Of a stretch of 64,000 nt of DNA, positions 54,279 to 64,000 are shown piece by piece. The DNA lies in the NCBI RefSeq assembly GCF_002964975.1, contig NZ_PSZM01000046.1, positions 186,001-250,000 of the forward strand. The letters run 5' to 3'. The notes below the pieces were generated by a model that made no database searches, was not told the origin of the DNA, and worked only from the letters and a program-made list of their open reading frames with translations. This DNA comes from Apibacter adventoris (GTDB lineage Bacteria; Bacteroidota; Bacteroidia; Flavobacteriales; Weeksellaceae). Every line of letters begins with the position of its first letter. Position 1 is the stretch's first letter. A program made the translations under genes and the position numbers.

Positions 54279-55241
54279 ATGATAAAAAATAAATTAAAAA
54301 TAATCTATATGGGAACACCTGAATTTGCGGTAGCTCCTCTAGATGAAATTGTAAAATCTGGATTTAATGTGGTCGGAGTTGTTACAACTCCAGATAAACC
54401 TGCAGGAAGAGGACAGAAAATAGCTGAATCTGCAGTTAAAAAATATGCAGTAAAACACCAACTGAATTTATTACAACCTCGGAAAATGAAAGATCCAGTT
54501 TTTGTAAATCAGTTAAAAGAATTAAATCCAGATGTAATAGTAGTAGTTGCTTTTCGTTTATTGCCTAAAGAGATTTGGTCAATGCCTAAGTTAGGTACTT
54601 TTAATTTACATGCTTCTTTATTGCCTCAATATAGAGGTGCATCTCCAATTAATTTTGCAATAATAAACGGAGATAAAGAATCTGGAGTAACCACTTTTTT
54701 TATTGATGATAAAATTGACACAGGAGAAATTTTACTTCAGGAAAAAACCCAAATCAAAGATAATGAAGATGCAGGAACCTTACATGATAAGTTACAAGAA
54801 ATAGGGAAAAATTTGGTAGTAAAAACTTTAGAAGGAATTTCAACAGGTAAATTAAAACCACAAAAACAAATTTATGAGGAGGGGATAGAATATAAATATG
54901 CCCCTAAAATATTCAAAGAAGATTGTTTGATACAATGGAATGAACCATTAGAAAAAGTATATAATTTAATCAGAGGATTAAGTCCTTATCCGGTAGCATT
55001 CACAAATTTAATAATTAATGATCATTCTAAAATCCTGAAAATTTATAAAGGTCATTATAAATTAGAAAAACATATCTTACCCATTGGAACTGTTATTGTA
55101 GAGGGCAACAAAACTTTTAAAATAGCAGCAAATAATGGATTTTATTTTCCTAGTGAAGTTCAATTAGAAGGGAAAAAAAGAATGAGTATTTCAGATTTTA
55201 TAAATGGATTGACACAAAAACATAATTTATTTGTAAAATAG
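54279..55241 (+). CDS. fmt: Methionyl-tRNA formyltransferase
   Basis: 320 residues. YMGTPEFAVAPL at the N-terminus, SLLPQYRGASPINFAIING (with the catalytic Asn/His/Asp neighbourhood) and the C-terminal OB-like domain (VYNLIRGLSPYPVAF) match Fmt. Formylates the initiator tRNA. TACATTTG at 54241-54248 is a likely -7 box, giving a leader of about 25 bases. Confidence 0.95.
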   Translation: MIKNKLKIIYMGTPEFAVAPLDEIVKSGFNVVGVVTTPDKPAGRGQKIAESAVKKYAVKHQLNLLQPRKMKDPVFVNQLKELNPDVIVVVAFRLLPKEIWSMPKLGTFNLHASLLPQYRGASPINFAIINGDKESGVTTFFIDDKIDTGEILLQEKTQIKDNEDAGTLHDKLQEIGKNLVVKTLEGISTGKLKPQKQIYEEGIEYKYAPKIFKEDCLIQWNEPLEKVYNLIRGLSPYPVAFTNLIINDHSKILKIYKGHYKLEKHILPIGTVIVEGNKTFKIAANNGFYFPSEVQLEGKKRMSISDFINGLTQKHNLFVK

Positions 55242-55285
55242 AATAAGAACGATTATAAATAACAAATTTTTTAATCATTTAAAAC

Positions 55286-56119
55286 ATGCCTCAAAATAAA
55301 ACTAATATGAAAAATTATAAAAATGTAAAACTGATAGTTACAGATATGGATGGTACCTTACTTCATTCAGATTATACCTTAAATCCATTATTTTTTGATA
55401 TTTATAACCAGATAAAAACATTAGGGATTTCATTTGCAGTTGCAAGTGGAAGACAATATGAAAGTCTTTTTAATATCTTTAAAGAAATACAGAATGATAT
55501 TTATTTTATTGCAGAAAACGGAGGGAATGTAGTTTATCAAGGAAAACAACAGTTTGTGCAGGAAATAGATCCGAAAATTATAAAGGAAGTTGTCAAAATT
55601 ATTCGTTTGATACCCAACACAGAGCTTATTTTATGTGGTGTAAAAAGTGCTTATATAGAAGAATCTAAACCAGAATTTGAAGAACATATAGCTCCTTATT
55701 ATCCGCTAAGAGAACTTGTTTCAGATTTCCTAAAACCTATAAATGACCAAATTGTAAAAATTGCTATTTATAATCCTGAAAGTTCTGAAGATAATATTTT
55801 TCCTCATGTGGGATATTTGAAGGATAAATTTCAGGTCGTAATATCAGGAAAGCATTGGGTTGATATATCTGTTAAAAATTCAAATAAAGGATATGCATTA
55901 AAAAAAATCCAAAATATATTACAAGTGTCAAAAGAAGAAACTATGGTTTTTGGAGATTATTTAAATGACATAGAAATGATGAGTAATGGTTATTACAGTT
56001 TTGCTATGGATAATGCACACCCATTATTAAAGGAGAAGGCTCGTTTTCTTGCATCTTCCAATGATGAAGATGGGGTATTAAAAATACTAAAAGATATAAT
56101 AGAACAGAAAAATAAGTAA
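55286..56119 (+). CDS. Cof-type HAD-superfamily phosphatase
   Basis: 277 residues (an internal ATG at 55307, seven codons on, is an alternative start). VTDMDGTLL holds the nucleophilic and acid aspartates; VFGDYLNDIEMM is motif 4; SNKGYAL supplies the lysine. A C2-type cap lies between. Hydrolyses phosphorylated sugars or cofactors; substrate not predictable. Confidence 0.88.
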   Translation: MPQNKTNMKNYKNVKLIVTDMDGTLLHSDYTLNPLFFDIYNQIKTLGISFAVASGRQYESLFNIFKEIQNDIYFIAENGGNVVYQGKQQFVQEIDPKIIKEVVKIIRLIPNTELILCGVKSAYIEESKPEFEEHIAPYYPLRELVSDFLKPINDQIVKIAIYNPESSEDNIFPHVGYLKDKFQVVISGKHWVDISVKNSNKGYALKKIQNILQVSKEETMVFGDYLNDIEMMSNGYYSFAMDNAHPLLKEKARFLASSNDEDGVLKILKDIIEQKNK

Positions 56120-56175
56120 AAATAGAATAAAAAAATTCAAACAATATTTCTACTTTTAGAAATTAATTTTTTAAA

Positions 56176-57489
56176 ATGAAAAAAATTATATTACCATTTA
56201 TATTGTTGACAGGTTTTATGTTTTCTCAACAAATAAAATTTGAAGAATATGATCTTTCCAACGGTTTGCATGTAATTCTTCATAAAGATAATAGTAATCC
56301 CGTAGTTGCAATTTCTGTCTCTTACCATGTAGGAAGTAAAAATGAAAAACCCGATAGAACCGGATTTGCACATTTTTTTGAACATTTATTATTTGAAGGT
56401 TCAGAGAATATAAAAAGAGGAGAATTTTTTCAGTATATAAACAAAGCAGGAGGACAAAATAATGCAAATACAAAGCAAGACAGAACTTACTATTATGAAA
56501 TATTACCTTCTAATCAGTTAGGTCTTGGTTTATGGCTGGAAAGTGAAAGAATGCTTCATGCTAAGGTTGATAAAGAAGGAATTGAAACTCAAAGAAAGGT
56601 GGTCAAAGAAGAAAAAAGATTACGAATTGATAACCAACCCTACTCAGATGCCATCACTAGAATTTTATGGAATGACCTTTTTCCAACTCATCCATATCAT
56701 TGGTCTGTGATAGGATCTATGGAAGATTTAGACGCTGCATCTGAAGAAGACTACGTTCATTTTTATAAAACTTTTTATGTTCCCGATAATGCGGTATTAA
56801 CTATAGCTGGAGATATTGATTTAGATCAGGCTAAAAAAATGATAAATGATTATTTTGGATCAATTCCACGCGGAAAAGAGAAAATAATAAGACCAGCGAT
56901 AGAAGAAAAGCCGATTACCAAAGAAATAATAGTCGATGCAGAAGATAAAAATGCACAGGTTCCAGCTTTAATTTTAGGATATAGAACTCCTAAACAAACA
57001 GATAAAGATGCCTATGTTCTTACCATTATTGGTAATATACTATCCAACGGAGAATCGTCAAGAATTGTAAAAAATGTTCAGAATAAAAAACAATTGGCAA
57101 TGTATACAGGTTCATTTTTATGGCCTTTAGAAGATTATGGAGTGTTCCTTGTTTTAGGACTTACAAATTTAGGAGTTACTATAGATCAATTAGGCGGAGC
57201 TATTGACGAAGAAATAGAAAATCTTAAAAAGAATGGAATTACTCAAAAAGAATTAGATATACAAATAAATAAATTAGAAAAGGATTTTATTGATGCCAAT
57301 TCCACAGTAGAGGGTGTAGCAGAAAGTTTATCAGATTATTATTTATTTTATCATGATACGAATTTAATTAATTCCGCAATTGAGATTTATAGAAGCATTA
57401 CTATTGACGATGTGAAAAGAGTAGCAAATCAGTATTTGAATGAAAACCAAAGAGTACGATTAACTGTAATGCCAGAAAAAAAACCATAA
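56176..57489 (+). CDS. M16-family zinc peptidase, active subunit
   Basis: 437 residues with a signal peptide (KKIILPFILLTGFMFSQ). The inverted zinc motif HFFEH near residue 67, with the third ligand Glu in the region EEKRLRID about 75 residues later, makes it a catalytically competent M16 member. Together with the next gene it forms the active/inactive pair typical of bacterial M16B peptidases, probably in the periplasm or outer envelope. Confidence 0.9.
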   Translation: MKKIILPFILLTGFMFSQQIKFEEYDLSNGLHVILHKDNSNPVVAISVSYHVGSKNEKPDRTGFAHFFEHLLFEGSENIKRGEFFQYINKAGGQNNANTKQDRTYYYEILPSNQLGLGLWLESERMLHAKVDKEGIETQRKVVKEEKRLRIDNQPYSDAITRILWNDLFPTHPYHWSVIGSMEDLDAASEEDYVHFYKTFYVPDNAVLTIAGDIDLDQAKKMINDYFGSIPRGKEKIIRPAIEEKPITKEIIVDAEDKNAQVPALILGYRTPKQTDKDAYVLTIIGNILSNGESSRIVKNVQNKKQLAMYTGSFLWPLEDYGVFLVLGLTNLGVTIDQLGGAIDEEIENLKKNGITQKELDIQINKLEKDFIDANSTVEGVAESLSDYYLFYHDTNLINSAIEIYRSITIDDVKRVANQYLNENQRVRLTVMPEKKP

Positions 57490-57505
57490 AACCTCTACAA
57501 AAACC

Positions 57506-59554
57506 ATGAAAAAATTATTATTTACATTAACAGTTATTATAGCATCTACAGCAATGATATTTTCTCAGGTAGACAGAAAACACCCTCCTAAACCATTACC
57601 TGAAAGAGATATACATTTTGGAAAAACAGAACAATTTACTTTATCTAACGGATTAAAGGTAATAGTAGTAGAAAATCATAAATTACCTATAGTTCGGGTA
57701 GATCTAACCTTGGACATTACAGCAATAAAAGAAGGAGAAAAGGCTGGGTACTTGGGGATGTTTGGACAGATGCTTAGAGCCGGAACTCAAAATTTCACAA
57801 AAGAGGATTTAGATGAAAAGATAGATTATTTAGGCTCAGATTTTTATATAGGAAGTACATCTATGGGAGTTTATGCATTAAAAAAGCAAATCAAACCCAG
57901 TATGGAAATATTTAAAGAACTATTATACAACCCAACTTTTTCAAATCAAGTAGAATTAGATAGACTAAAAAAACAGGCTAAGGCAGAATTGGAGGCAGGA
58001 GATAAAACACCTGATGTAATATCCGGTAGAGTTGAAAATGTACTTCTTTACGGCAAAGAAGATGCTTGGGGAGAATATGTGACAGAAAAAACTCTAAATA
58101 ATATAAACCTATCCGATTTTAAAACTTATTATACAAACTATTTTAAACCTAATATAGGTTATGTAACTATCGTAGGAGATATAACTTTATCAGAAGCGAA
58201 AACTATGGCAAAAGAATGTTTTTCCTCATGGAAAATAGGAGAAGTTAAGCAAGACATTCCGACATTAAAAAGGAACACTTCTGCAATAAAGATAGCTTTT
58301 GTGGACTTGCCTACTGCCACTCAATCCTCAATTAGTGTAATAGGTTTGGTAGATTTGAAAAAATCTGATAAAGATTATTTTACTAATGTGTTAGGAAATA
58401 GTGTTTTAGGTGATGGAACTTCAGGTAGGTTATTTAAAGACCTTAGAGAAAAACACGGATGGACCTATGGAGCCTATTCTATTTTAAATGATAATTACAA
58501 ACGGTTAGGAAAATTCGGAGCCTATGCACAAGTAAGGAATGAGGTTACAGATAGTGCCGTGGTTGAATTTATAAAAAACATAAGAGATATTACAATAAAA
58601 CCGCCAACAGAAGAAGAATTAAGCCTTAAAAAATCTGAATATAACGGAAATTTTGCGTTGATGTTAGAAAAATCAGAAACGGTGGCTCGTTTTATAAGAA
58701 CACAAATGATGGAAGGTCTTCCCATTAATTTTTATGAAAACTATCTTAAAAGCCTCAATAAAGTATCCGCGAAACAAATACCTATAAGTTTAAATAAAAC
58801 CATTCATCCTGATAATCTTATTATATTAGTTGTAGGAAATGGTGAAGAGGTATTATACGGATTAGAAAAATTAGGCTATCCTATAGAGTTTTATGATAAG
58901 TTCGGGAATCCTGTAAATAAACCTACAGGGATAAAAGAAGTGACAGATATTACTTTAAAGGAGGTTTTAAATAAATTTTATGTAGGTGTAGCTGGGAGTA
59001 AAGAAAAATTAGAAAAATTAAAATCATTGATTATAGAAGGAGAAATGAAATTATCACAAATTCCCCAACCTTTACCTTTTGTATTTAAATTTTTAGCACC
59101 CAATAAAAACATAACTTTAATTTCTTTTATGGGACAAACTATGAAGCATGGTTTTGATGGTATTAATATATTCTCTAGCATGGGGGAAAGTGACAAAGAT
59201 CAAATTGAGGAGTTTAAGCATCAAAAGGGATATTTTCCTGAATTATTTTATACAGATTCCGAAGCAAAAATAGAAGGAAAGGTTAATATAGATGGTAAAG
59301 AAACCTATAAAATATCTATTACTAACGGAAATAATAAAAAAAATATTTATTACGATTCAAAAACGGGATTGAAACTGAAAGAAGAAGCTACAGGTAAAAT
59401 AGGAACAGCTATTACGGAGTTTTATGATTATAAAGATTTTGGTGGATATAAATTTCCTACTAAAATTAATACCATTACTCAAGAGCAAAATATGTCTCAA
59501 TTTATAAAAAAATATACTATAAATCCTAAAATATCGGATGAAGAGTTTAAATAA
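57506..59554 (+). CDS. M16-family peptidase, non-catalytic subunit with C-terminal extension
   Basis: 682 residues with a signal peptide. The M16 fold occupies residues 40-450, but the position of the zinc motif reads LGMFGQMLRAG, without HxxEH, so it cannot bind zinc the usual way; KLFKDLREKHGWTYGAYS is the conserved M16 C-terminal block. Roughly 230 extra residues at the C-terminus (GFDGINIFSSMG and FYDYKDFGGYKFPTKI) resemble an outer-membrane-lipoprotein-sorting-like beta domain. Starts 16 bases after its partner. Confidence 0.88.
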   Translation: MKKLLFTLTVIIASTAMIFSQVDRKHPPKPLPERDIHFGKTEQFTLSNGLKVIVVENHKLPIVRVDLTLDITAIKEGEKAGYLGMFGQMLRAGTQNFTKEDLDEKIDYLGSDFYIGSTSMGVYALKKQIKPSMEIFKELLYNPTFSNQVELDRLKKQAKAELEAGDKTPDVISGRVENVLLYGKEDAWGEYVTEKTLNNINLSDFKTYYTNYFKPNIGYVTIVGDITLSEAKTMAKECFSSWKIGEVKQDIPTLKRNTSAIKIAFVDLPTATQSSISVIGLVDLKKSDKDYFTNVLGNSVLGDGTSGRLFKDLREKHGWTYGAYSILNDNYKRLGKFGAYAQVRNEVTDSAVVEFIKNIRDITIKPPTEEELSLKKSEYNGNFALMLEKSETVARFIRTQMMEGLPINFYENYLKSLNKVSAKQIPISLNKTIHPDNLIILVVGNGEEVLYGLEKLGYPIEFYDKFGNPVNKPTGIKEVTDITLKEVLNKFYVGVAGSKEKLEKLKSLIIEGEMKLSQIPQPLPFVFKFLAPNKNITLISFMGQTMKHGFDGINIFSSMGESDKDQIEEFKHQKGYFPELFYTDSEAKIEGKVNIDGKETYKISITNGNNKKNIYYDSKTGLKLKEEATGKIGTAITEFYDYKDFGGYKFPTKINTITQEQNMSQFIKKYTINPKISDEEFK

Positions 59555-59574
59555 ATTTTAAATAATGTAAAAAG

Positions 59575-59607
59575 CAAAAGAACAAATATTTAATATTTGT
59601 TCTTTTG
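59575..59607. terminator. Bidirectional terminator between convergent genes
   Basis: Perfect 16-bp inverted repeat (59575-59590 and 59592-59607, core AGAACAAATATT); the innermost bases open to a small loop. Flanked by A-run and T-run, between the M16 gene and the Fe-S protein gene. Confidence 0.87.
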
Positions 59608-59641
59608 TTTTTTAATTTATACATATGCTTTATATAATTCT

Positions 59642-60424
59642 TTAAGTTAAACTTTCATTCAACAGTTCAGCTAAATCTTTAACAAATATTATATTTTCCT
59701 TATTATGTCCTTTTACACCATCAGTTAACATTGTATTACAAAAAGGACAGCCCGTTGCAATAATGTTAGGATTTAGCTCTAGAGCTTCTTCAGTCCTTTC
59801 AATATTAATGTCTTTATTTCCTTTTTCAGGTTCTTTAAACATCTGTGCACCGCCTGCCCCACAACATAAGCCATTTTGTCGGCATCGTTTCATTTCTAAT
59901 AAATCTGCTTCTAACTGAAGAAGGACTTTCCTGGGAGCCTCATACTCATCATTTGCACGTCCCAAGTAACAGGGATCATGAAATACAATCTTTTTTCCTT
60001 TAAAAATTCCTCCTTCTACTTTTAATCGTCCTTCATTTAAAAGAGATTGTAAAAGCTGAGTATGGTGTAATACTTCATAATTTCCTCCTAATTGAGGATA
60101 TTCGTTTTTTAAAGTATTAAAACAATGTGGGCATGTAGTTACAATTTTTTTTATCTCATAAGTATTTAACACTTCAATATTCATTATAGCCTGCATTTGA
60201 AATAAAAATTCATTTCCAGCTCTTTTGGCAGGATCTCCCGTACAACCTTCTTCCTTACCTAAAATAGCAAATTCTACATGAGCTTTTTGTAGCAGGGAGG
60301 CAAAAGCTCGAGTAATTTTTTTAGCTCTATCATCAAAACTTCCGGCACATCCTACCCAAAATAAAATTTCGGGAGACTTACCCTCAGCTTTGAAATCAGC
60401 CATAGTTTTTATAGGTTGTTCCAT
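59642..60424 (-). CDS. Cysteine-rich (CCG-domain) Fe-S oxidoreductase subunit
   Basis: 260 residues, soluble. Two CCG domains as in HdrB, GlpC and LutA: GCTGDPAKR and TCPHCFNTLKNEYP in the first, FHDPCYLGR and GLCCGAGGAQMF plus GCPFCNTML in the second. These bind unusual 4Fe-4S clusters and pass electrons to or from quinones or disulphides. Follows the membrane ferredoxin gene by 18 bases; the two probably form one complex of unknown substrate. Confidence 0.88.
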   Translation of the reverse strand: MEQPIKTMADFKAEGKSPEILFWVGCAGSFDDRAKKITRAFASLLQKAHVEFAILGKEEGCTGDPAKRAGNEFLFQMQAIMNIEVLNTYEIKKIVTTCPHCFNTLKNEYPQLGGNYEVLHHTQLLQSLLNEGRLKVEGGIFKGKKIVFHDPCYLGRANDEYEAPRKVLLQLEADLLEMKRCRQNGLCCGAGGAQMFKEPEKGNKDINIERTEEALELNPNIIATGCPFCNTMLTDGVKGHNKENIIFVKDLAELLNESLT

Positions 60425-60442
60425 GATCTTAGTTTAAAGAAA

Positions 60443-61762
60443 TTATTCTTTGCTCCAGTTTTCTCTGTCACTTGGGTTAAATTGCCATGGAGCTCTATTA
60501 TTTTCAATATTATTCATCATCATATTCAATTCCTGAGGGGCCGCAGATTTCTCCATAACTAAATAACGACGTAAATCTATAATAATAGATAGGGGATTAA
60601 TTAATATAGGGCAAGCTTCTACACAAGCATTACAAGTAGTACAAGCCCAAATTTCTTCCGGAGTAATATAATCACCTAGTAATTGTTTACCATCATCTAT
60701 AAAGCTTTTATTCTTATCAATATTTCTACCTACTTCTTCAATTCGGTCTCTTACATTCATCATTATTTTACGAGGAGATAGTTTCTTTCCCGTAATATTA
60801 GCCGGACAGCTAGAGGTACAACGTCCACATTCTGTACAAGAATATGCATTCAATAACTGAATCCAGGAAAGATCTGTAACATCACTCGCACCAAATTTTT
60901 CTGGAGTATTTCCATCAGAAGCTGTAGTAAAAGGGTCTGCATTAGGATCCATTAACAGTTTTACCTCATGAGTAATAGAGTCAAGATTATTTATTTGTCC
61001 AATCTTATTAAGATTTGAAAAATAGGTATTAGGAAAAGCAAATAATATATGTAAATGCTTAGATAAATATAAATAATTTAAAAAGAATAAAATTCCTAAA
61101 TAATGAAACCACCAGGTAGATTTTTCTATAATTTCTAAACTATGTACAGATAGTTCTGAAAATAAACCTCCAAAAATAAAATTACTAATAGGGAAATTGC
61201 CAATTGTTATATATACACCTAACTGTTGAAGTCTATAATCGGAAGCATTCATAGAAAAAAAAGCCATCATTAAAAGAAATTCAATTACTAAAATTAAATT
61301 TCCATCTATTTTAGGCCAGCCTAATAAATCTTTAGAATTTAACCTAGGAACATTTATGATATTTCTTCTAAAAAAAAATATAAGTACAGCAAAGGTTACT
61401 AGTAAAGCAAAAATATCTAAAATAGAAGTAATGTAATTATAAATAGTATTTGGCAATAAATATCCTATATACCTGTGAGATCCCCCAATACCATCTATGA
61501 AAATTTCAATTAACTCAATATTGATAATTATAAAACCTATATATATAATTATATGAAAAAATCCGGAAATAGGTTTTTTCAACATTTTTCCTTGCCCTAT
61601 AGCAACTAAGCACAGTATTTTCCATCTTTCAAAAGAATGGTCTGAACGATTTTCATCTTTTCCAAGGAAAATATTTCTTCGGATTTTTAAAATATTACGT
61701 ATAAAAAGACCAAATCCTAAAATAGCAAAAACTATAAATAATATATTGGGTATATATTCCAT
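60443..61762 (-). CDS. Membrane-bound 4Fe-4S ferredoxin-type oxidoreductase subunit
   Basis: 439 residues. Five or six membrane helices in the first 240 residues with histidines suited to b-type haem, then two ferredoxin clusters: CTECGRCTSSCPANITG and CTTCNACVEACPILINP. Layout resembles a fusion of HdrE/NarI-like and HdrC-like parts. With the neighbouring CCG protein it would couple a quinone pool to a soluble donor. Located between the MlaD-like gene (29 bases) and the CCG gene. Confidence 0.87.
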   Translation of the reverse strand: MEYIPNILFIVFAILGFGLFIRNILKIRRNIFLGKDENRSDHSFERWKILCLVAIGQGKMLKKPISGFFHIIIYIGFIIINIELIEIFIDGIGGSHRYIGYLLPNTIYNYITSILDIFALLVTFAVLIFFFRRNIINVPRLNSKDLLGWPKIDGNLILVIEFLLMMAFFSMNASDYRLQQLGVYITIGNFPISNFIFGGLFSELSVHSLEIIEKSTWWFHYLGILFFLNYLYLSKHLHILFAFPNTYFSNLNKIGQINNLDSITHEVKLLMDPNADPFTTASDGNTPEKFGASDVTDLSWIQLLNAYSCTECGRCTSSCPANITGKKLSPRKIMMNVRDRIEEVGRNIDKNKSFIDDGKQLLGDYITPEEIWACTTCNACVEACPILINPLSIIIDLRRYLVMEKSAAPQELNMMMNNIENNRAPWQFNPSDRENWSKE

Positions 61763-61791
61763 AAATAAACATTTTTATGGTTTTTTAGTTT

Positions 61792-62778
61792 TTATTCCGG
61801 ATTTTTAGGTTCTAATTGATGTGTATTTTTTTTGCTTTTACCTCCTCCGAAAATTGAAAAATGGACATAATTTTTAGGGTTAGCTTTTAAATCTTCCAAT
61901 AAAAGAGAAAGGTTTTTTGAAGCCTCACTTAGATTATTGTATAGCTGATTATCATTCATTAATTTACCCATAGTTCCTTGTCCGGAATTAATTTTTGAAG
62001 TTAACTGATTTACATTATCCAAAGTGCTTTCTAATTTTTTTATGGATTGGTCTATATCAGTTTTATTTAATTTATCAGCTATTGTACCATATTTTTGTAC
62101 TGTAGTATTAGTCGTTACCAACATTTTGTCGGCATGATCTAATACTGAGGTTAATTTAGAAGAATTTTTAGAAATAAGTCCGTTAGCATTTTTTCCTAAT
62201 AGTTGGAATTCTTTAATTGCTTGATTTAAATTAGATAATGCAAGTTCTATATTTTGCCTGTTTTTATCATTTAATAACTTATTGGTAGCCGCAAGTGTAG
62301 AATCTAATTTTATTAATACATCATTTGCATTATTACTTAAAGGTTTAATTTGAGAAGCAGCAGAATCAAATAAACTAGGTTCTATTTTTCCTTTTAAGGT
62401 ATCACCGGATTTTGCAATGTCAGCATTATCTTCAGCCAAAATAAGGTTAATTTCAGCTCCATTCATAAAACTGGAAGATATTTGGGCTATAGTGTTTTTA
62501 GAAAATGTATATGTTTTATCTACTTTTATTTCCACTATGAAAGATATATTTTTATTACCGGCAGGTATAGGGGTTATAGACTCAATCATACCTACTTTTA
62601 ATCCGTTTATATTTACATTTTTTGATTTGGAAAGTCCTTCTACATTGTTATACTTCACATAATAAATATTTTGGTCTGAAAATAAATTCTTTCCTTTTAA
62701 GAATTGAAATAACCACCAAAAAGCTAATAAACTTATAATTACTATGATACCCGCTTTTACTTCCTTTCTAATTTTCAC
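61792..62778 (-). CDS. MlaD/MCE-domain lipid-transport protein
   Basis: 328 residues. One N-terminal membrane helix (AGIIVIISLLAFWWLFQFL, residues 9-27), a single MCE domain (VKYNNVEGLSKSKNVNINGL and GMIESI), then a long helical tail (about 140-300). MCE proteins form rings that move phospholipids between membranes. No MlaE/MlaF partner genes are next to it, and the downstream Fe-S genes have no obvious link; the order is nevertheless seen in other Flavobacteriia as I recall. Confidence 0.88.
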   Translation of the reverse strand: MKIRKEVKAGIIVIISLLAFWWLFQFLKGKNLFSDQNIYYVKYNNVEGLSKSKNVNINGLKVGMIESITPIPAGNKNISFIVEIKVDKTYTFSKNTIAQISSSFMNGAEINLILAEDNADIAKSGDTLKGKIEPSLFDSAASQIKPLSNNANDVLIKLDSTLAATNKLLNDKNRQNIELALSNLNQAIKEFQLLGKNANGLISKNSSKLTSVLDHADKMLVTTNTTVQKYGTIADKLNKTDIDQSIKKLESTLDNVNQLTSKINSGQGTMGKLMNDNQLYNNLSEASKNLSLLLEDLKANPKNYVHFSIFGGGKSKKNTHQLEPKNPE

Positions 62779-62962
62779 TTTTTAATAAATTTAACTTTAT
62801 CAGCAAATATAGAAATAAATAAAAAAATTCAGTGTATTTTTTTATATTTCCTAAATTGGATAAGTAAGGTTGGTTAGTACTATAAAATATTTTATCAAAA
62901 TTTTGTATTTTAAGTAGATAAATATAACATAGTAAAAAAATATATGTCAAAAAGAAAAAAAA

Positions 62963-62994
62963 TTTGCAGAAATAAAAAATCAATTCTATATTTG
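62963..62994 (+). promoter_or_regulatory. Promoter of the tRNA pair
   Basis: TTTG (62963-62966), 20-base spacer, TATATTTG (62987-62994): a full match to the Bacteroidetes pattern, about 30 bases before tRNA-Gly. Confidence 0.75.
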
Positions 62995-63026
62995 CAATCC
63001 AATTAAGGGAAAACGCTAATTGAAAC

Positions 63027-63099
<73 letters not shown>

Positions 63100-63134
63100 C
63101 ACAGTTGATATTTTAAATATTAAAAAATACTGAG

Positions 63135-63218
63135 GCCCCGGTGGTGGAATTGGTAGACACGCAGGACTTAAAATCCTGTGGCCATTAGGCTGTACGGGTT
63201 CAAGTCCCGTCTGGGGTA
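63135..63218 (+). tRNA. tRNA-Leu (anticodon UAA)
   Basis: 84 nt, class II with a long variable arm (TGGCCATTAGGCTGT region). Anticodon stem CAGGA/TCCTG with loop CTTAAAA; T arm ACGGGTTCAAGTCCCGT; acceptor closed by a G-U first pair. Co-transcribed with tRNA-Gly, 35 bases upstream. Confidence 0.97.
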
Positions 63219-63225
63219 CATTTTT

Positions 63226-63264
63226 AAAGGCTTAAACATTTGGTTATAAATAGTTTAAGCCTTT
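63226..63264 (+). terminator. Terminator of the tRNA pair
   Basis: Perfect 12-bp stem (AAAGGCTTAAAC, 63226-63237, with 63253-63264), 15-nt loop, then TCTTTTTT. Eight bases after tRNA-Leu. Confidence 0.88.
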
Positions 63265-63500
63265 TCTTTTTTATAAAAAATTGATATTCTATACTGAAAT
63301 TGAATTAAAAAAAGTAATTTTCTTCAGTTTACCTAATTTAATTCATTACATTATTTTTATTATTGCATTTTTAATTAATTTTAAATATTGTTTAATAATA
63401 TCTTATAAAATTATATTAATACTTTAACCAAGTAAAAAGAAAATAAAGTTTAAAAATAATAGTTTATCGGTTTAAAAAAAACCTTTATTTATTAAATTAG

Positions 63501-64000
63501 TTAAAGTAAAACTCCTCTTAATATAAGGGAAGCAATGGTAAAATAAATGATCAATCCGGTAACATCTACCATGGTTGCTACAAACGGAGCAGAGGAAGTG
63601 GCAGGATCTAACTTAAATAATCTCAGAATAAAAGGAATCATAGAGCCTGAAAGCGTTCCCCATAATACAATGCCAATAAGAGAAGTCGCTACTGTAATAC
63701 CAATTAAACACCAATGAGGTCCATAATCGTATAAATTTAAGTTTTGCCAGATAACGATTCGTATGAAGCCTATAATTCCAAGAGTAATCCCTAATAAAAT
63801 ACCTGAAAAAATTTCTTTTTTCATTACATACCACCAGTCTTTTAGTTTAATTTCATGTAAGGCCATAGCCCGAATAATCAGTGTTGCAGCTTGTGATCCG
63901 GAATTTCCTCCACTGGAAATAATTAAAGGAACAAACAAAGCTAAAACAACCGCTTTTTCTATTTCCTCTTCAAAATGTACCATAGCGCTGGCAGTCAACA
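63501..64000 (-). CDS. mgtE: MgtE-family magnesium transporter, C-terminal part
   Basis: The last 165-166 codons; the gene continues beyond the right edge. The visible part is the five-helix membrane domain: [22 protein letters not shown] is the MgtE pore signature and [20 protein letters not shown] follows, ending in [17 protein letters not shown]. The cytoplasmic N-domain and CBS pair, which sense magnesium, would lie outside the window. Confidence 0.93.
   Translation of the reverse strand, partial: LTASAMVHFEEEIEKAVVLALFVPLIISSGGNSGSQAATLIIRAMALHEIKLKDWWYVMKKEIFSGILLGITLGIIGFIRIVIWQNLNLYDYGPHWCLIGITVATSLIGIVLWGTLSGSMIPFILRLFKLDPATSSAPFVATMVDVTGLIIYFTIASLILRGVLL

Overview
The window is a stretch of AT-rich chromosome from a member of the phylum Bacteroidetes, most likely class Flavobacteriia. 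A Weeksellaceae-type (Chryseobacterium/Apibacter-like) host is a guess, not proven. Supporting signs: -7 boxes of the TAnnTTTG type; ATG starts with poor Shine-Dalgarno sequences; the arginine gene set with an argF' (acyl-ornithine transcarbamylase) gene; the ftsK-lolA-lptF-ribBA order; a GSCFA protein; a GEVED-domain M43 protease; paired M16 peptidases. I see no insertion sequence, prophage, CRISPR array or conjugation gene; this is mostly core-metabolism chromosome with a few lineage-specific genes.

Layout. 1-11600: end of a secreted metalloprotease, a TPR protein, an unknown overlapping pair (repeat-bearing membrane-anchored protein plus DoxX-like membrane protein), an M48 membrane peptidase, a quinol nitric oxide reductase, and an SH3/BON-lipoprotein pair, separated by two long gene-poor gaps. 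11600-21500: a minus-strand arginine cluster (acyltransferase, argG, argC, small GNAT, proC, argD, argF', argB, argE', argH) with an internal terminator. 21900-23830: a phosphatase and a four-repeat helix-hairpin-helix protein on the plus strand. 24080-33200: ribBA, lptF, lolA, ftsK, a Bax-inhibitor-1 protein, a small lipoprotein, rpiB and gltX. 33700-46760: two adjacent minus-strand branched-chain amino-acid operons, ilvDBNC and leuA-leuC-leuD-cimA-like-(unknown)-leuB. 47200-53400: a membrane protein, a double ABC ATPase, a polyprenyl synthetase, GSCFA, TatD and a frameshifted gene. 53400-64000: rpmA/rplU, fmt, a HAD phosphatase, an M16 peptidase pair, two Fe-S proteins with an MlaD-like protein, tRNA-Gly, tRNA-Leu and the end of mgtE.

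The most striking finding is regulatory. Both branched-chain operons are preceded by a short leader peptide rich in Leu/Ile(/Val), an intrinsic terminator just before the first structural gene, and a segment at the end of the peptide gene that can pair with the terminator's 5' arm. These are the parts of ribosome-mediated transcription attenuation. The ilv leader contains Leu, Ile and Val; the leu leader contains Ile and Leu but no Val. That matches an operon making leucine and, through a citramalate-synthase-like enzyme, an isoleucine precursor. Other points worth a look: a serine at the substrate-selecting position of the ArgF' enzyme (suggesting succinylated intermediates), a RibBA whose GTP-cyclohydrolase half has lost its zinc cysteines, a Bax-inhibitor gene whose conserved N-terminus lacks a start codon, and an intercistronic structured element between proC and argD.
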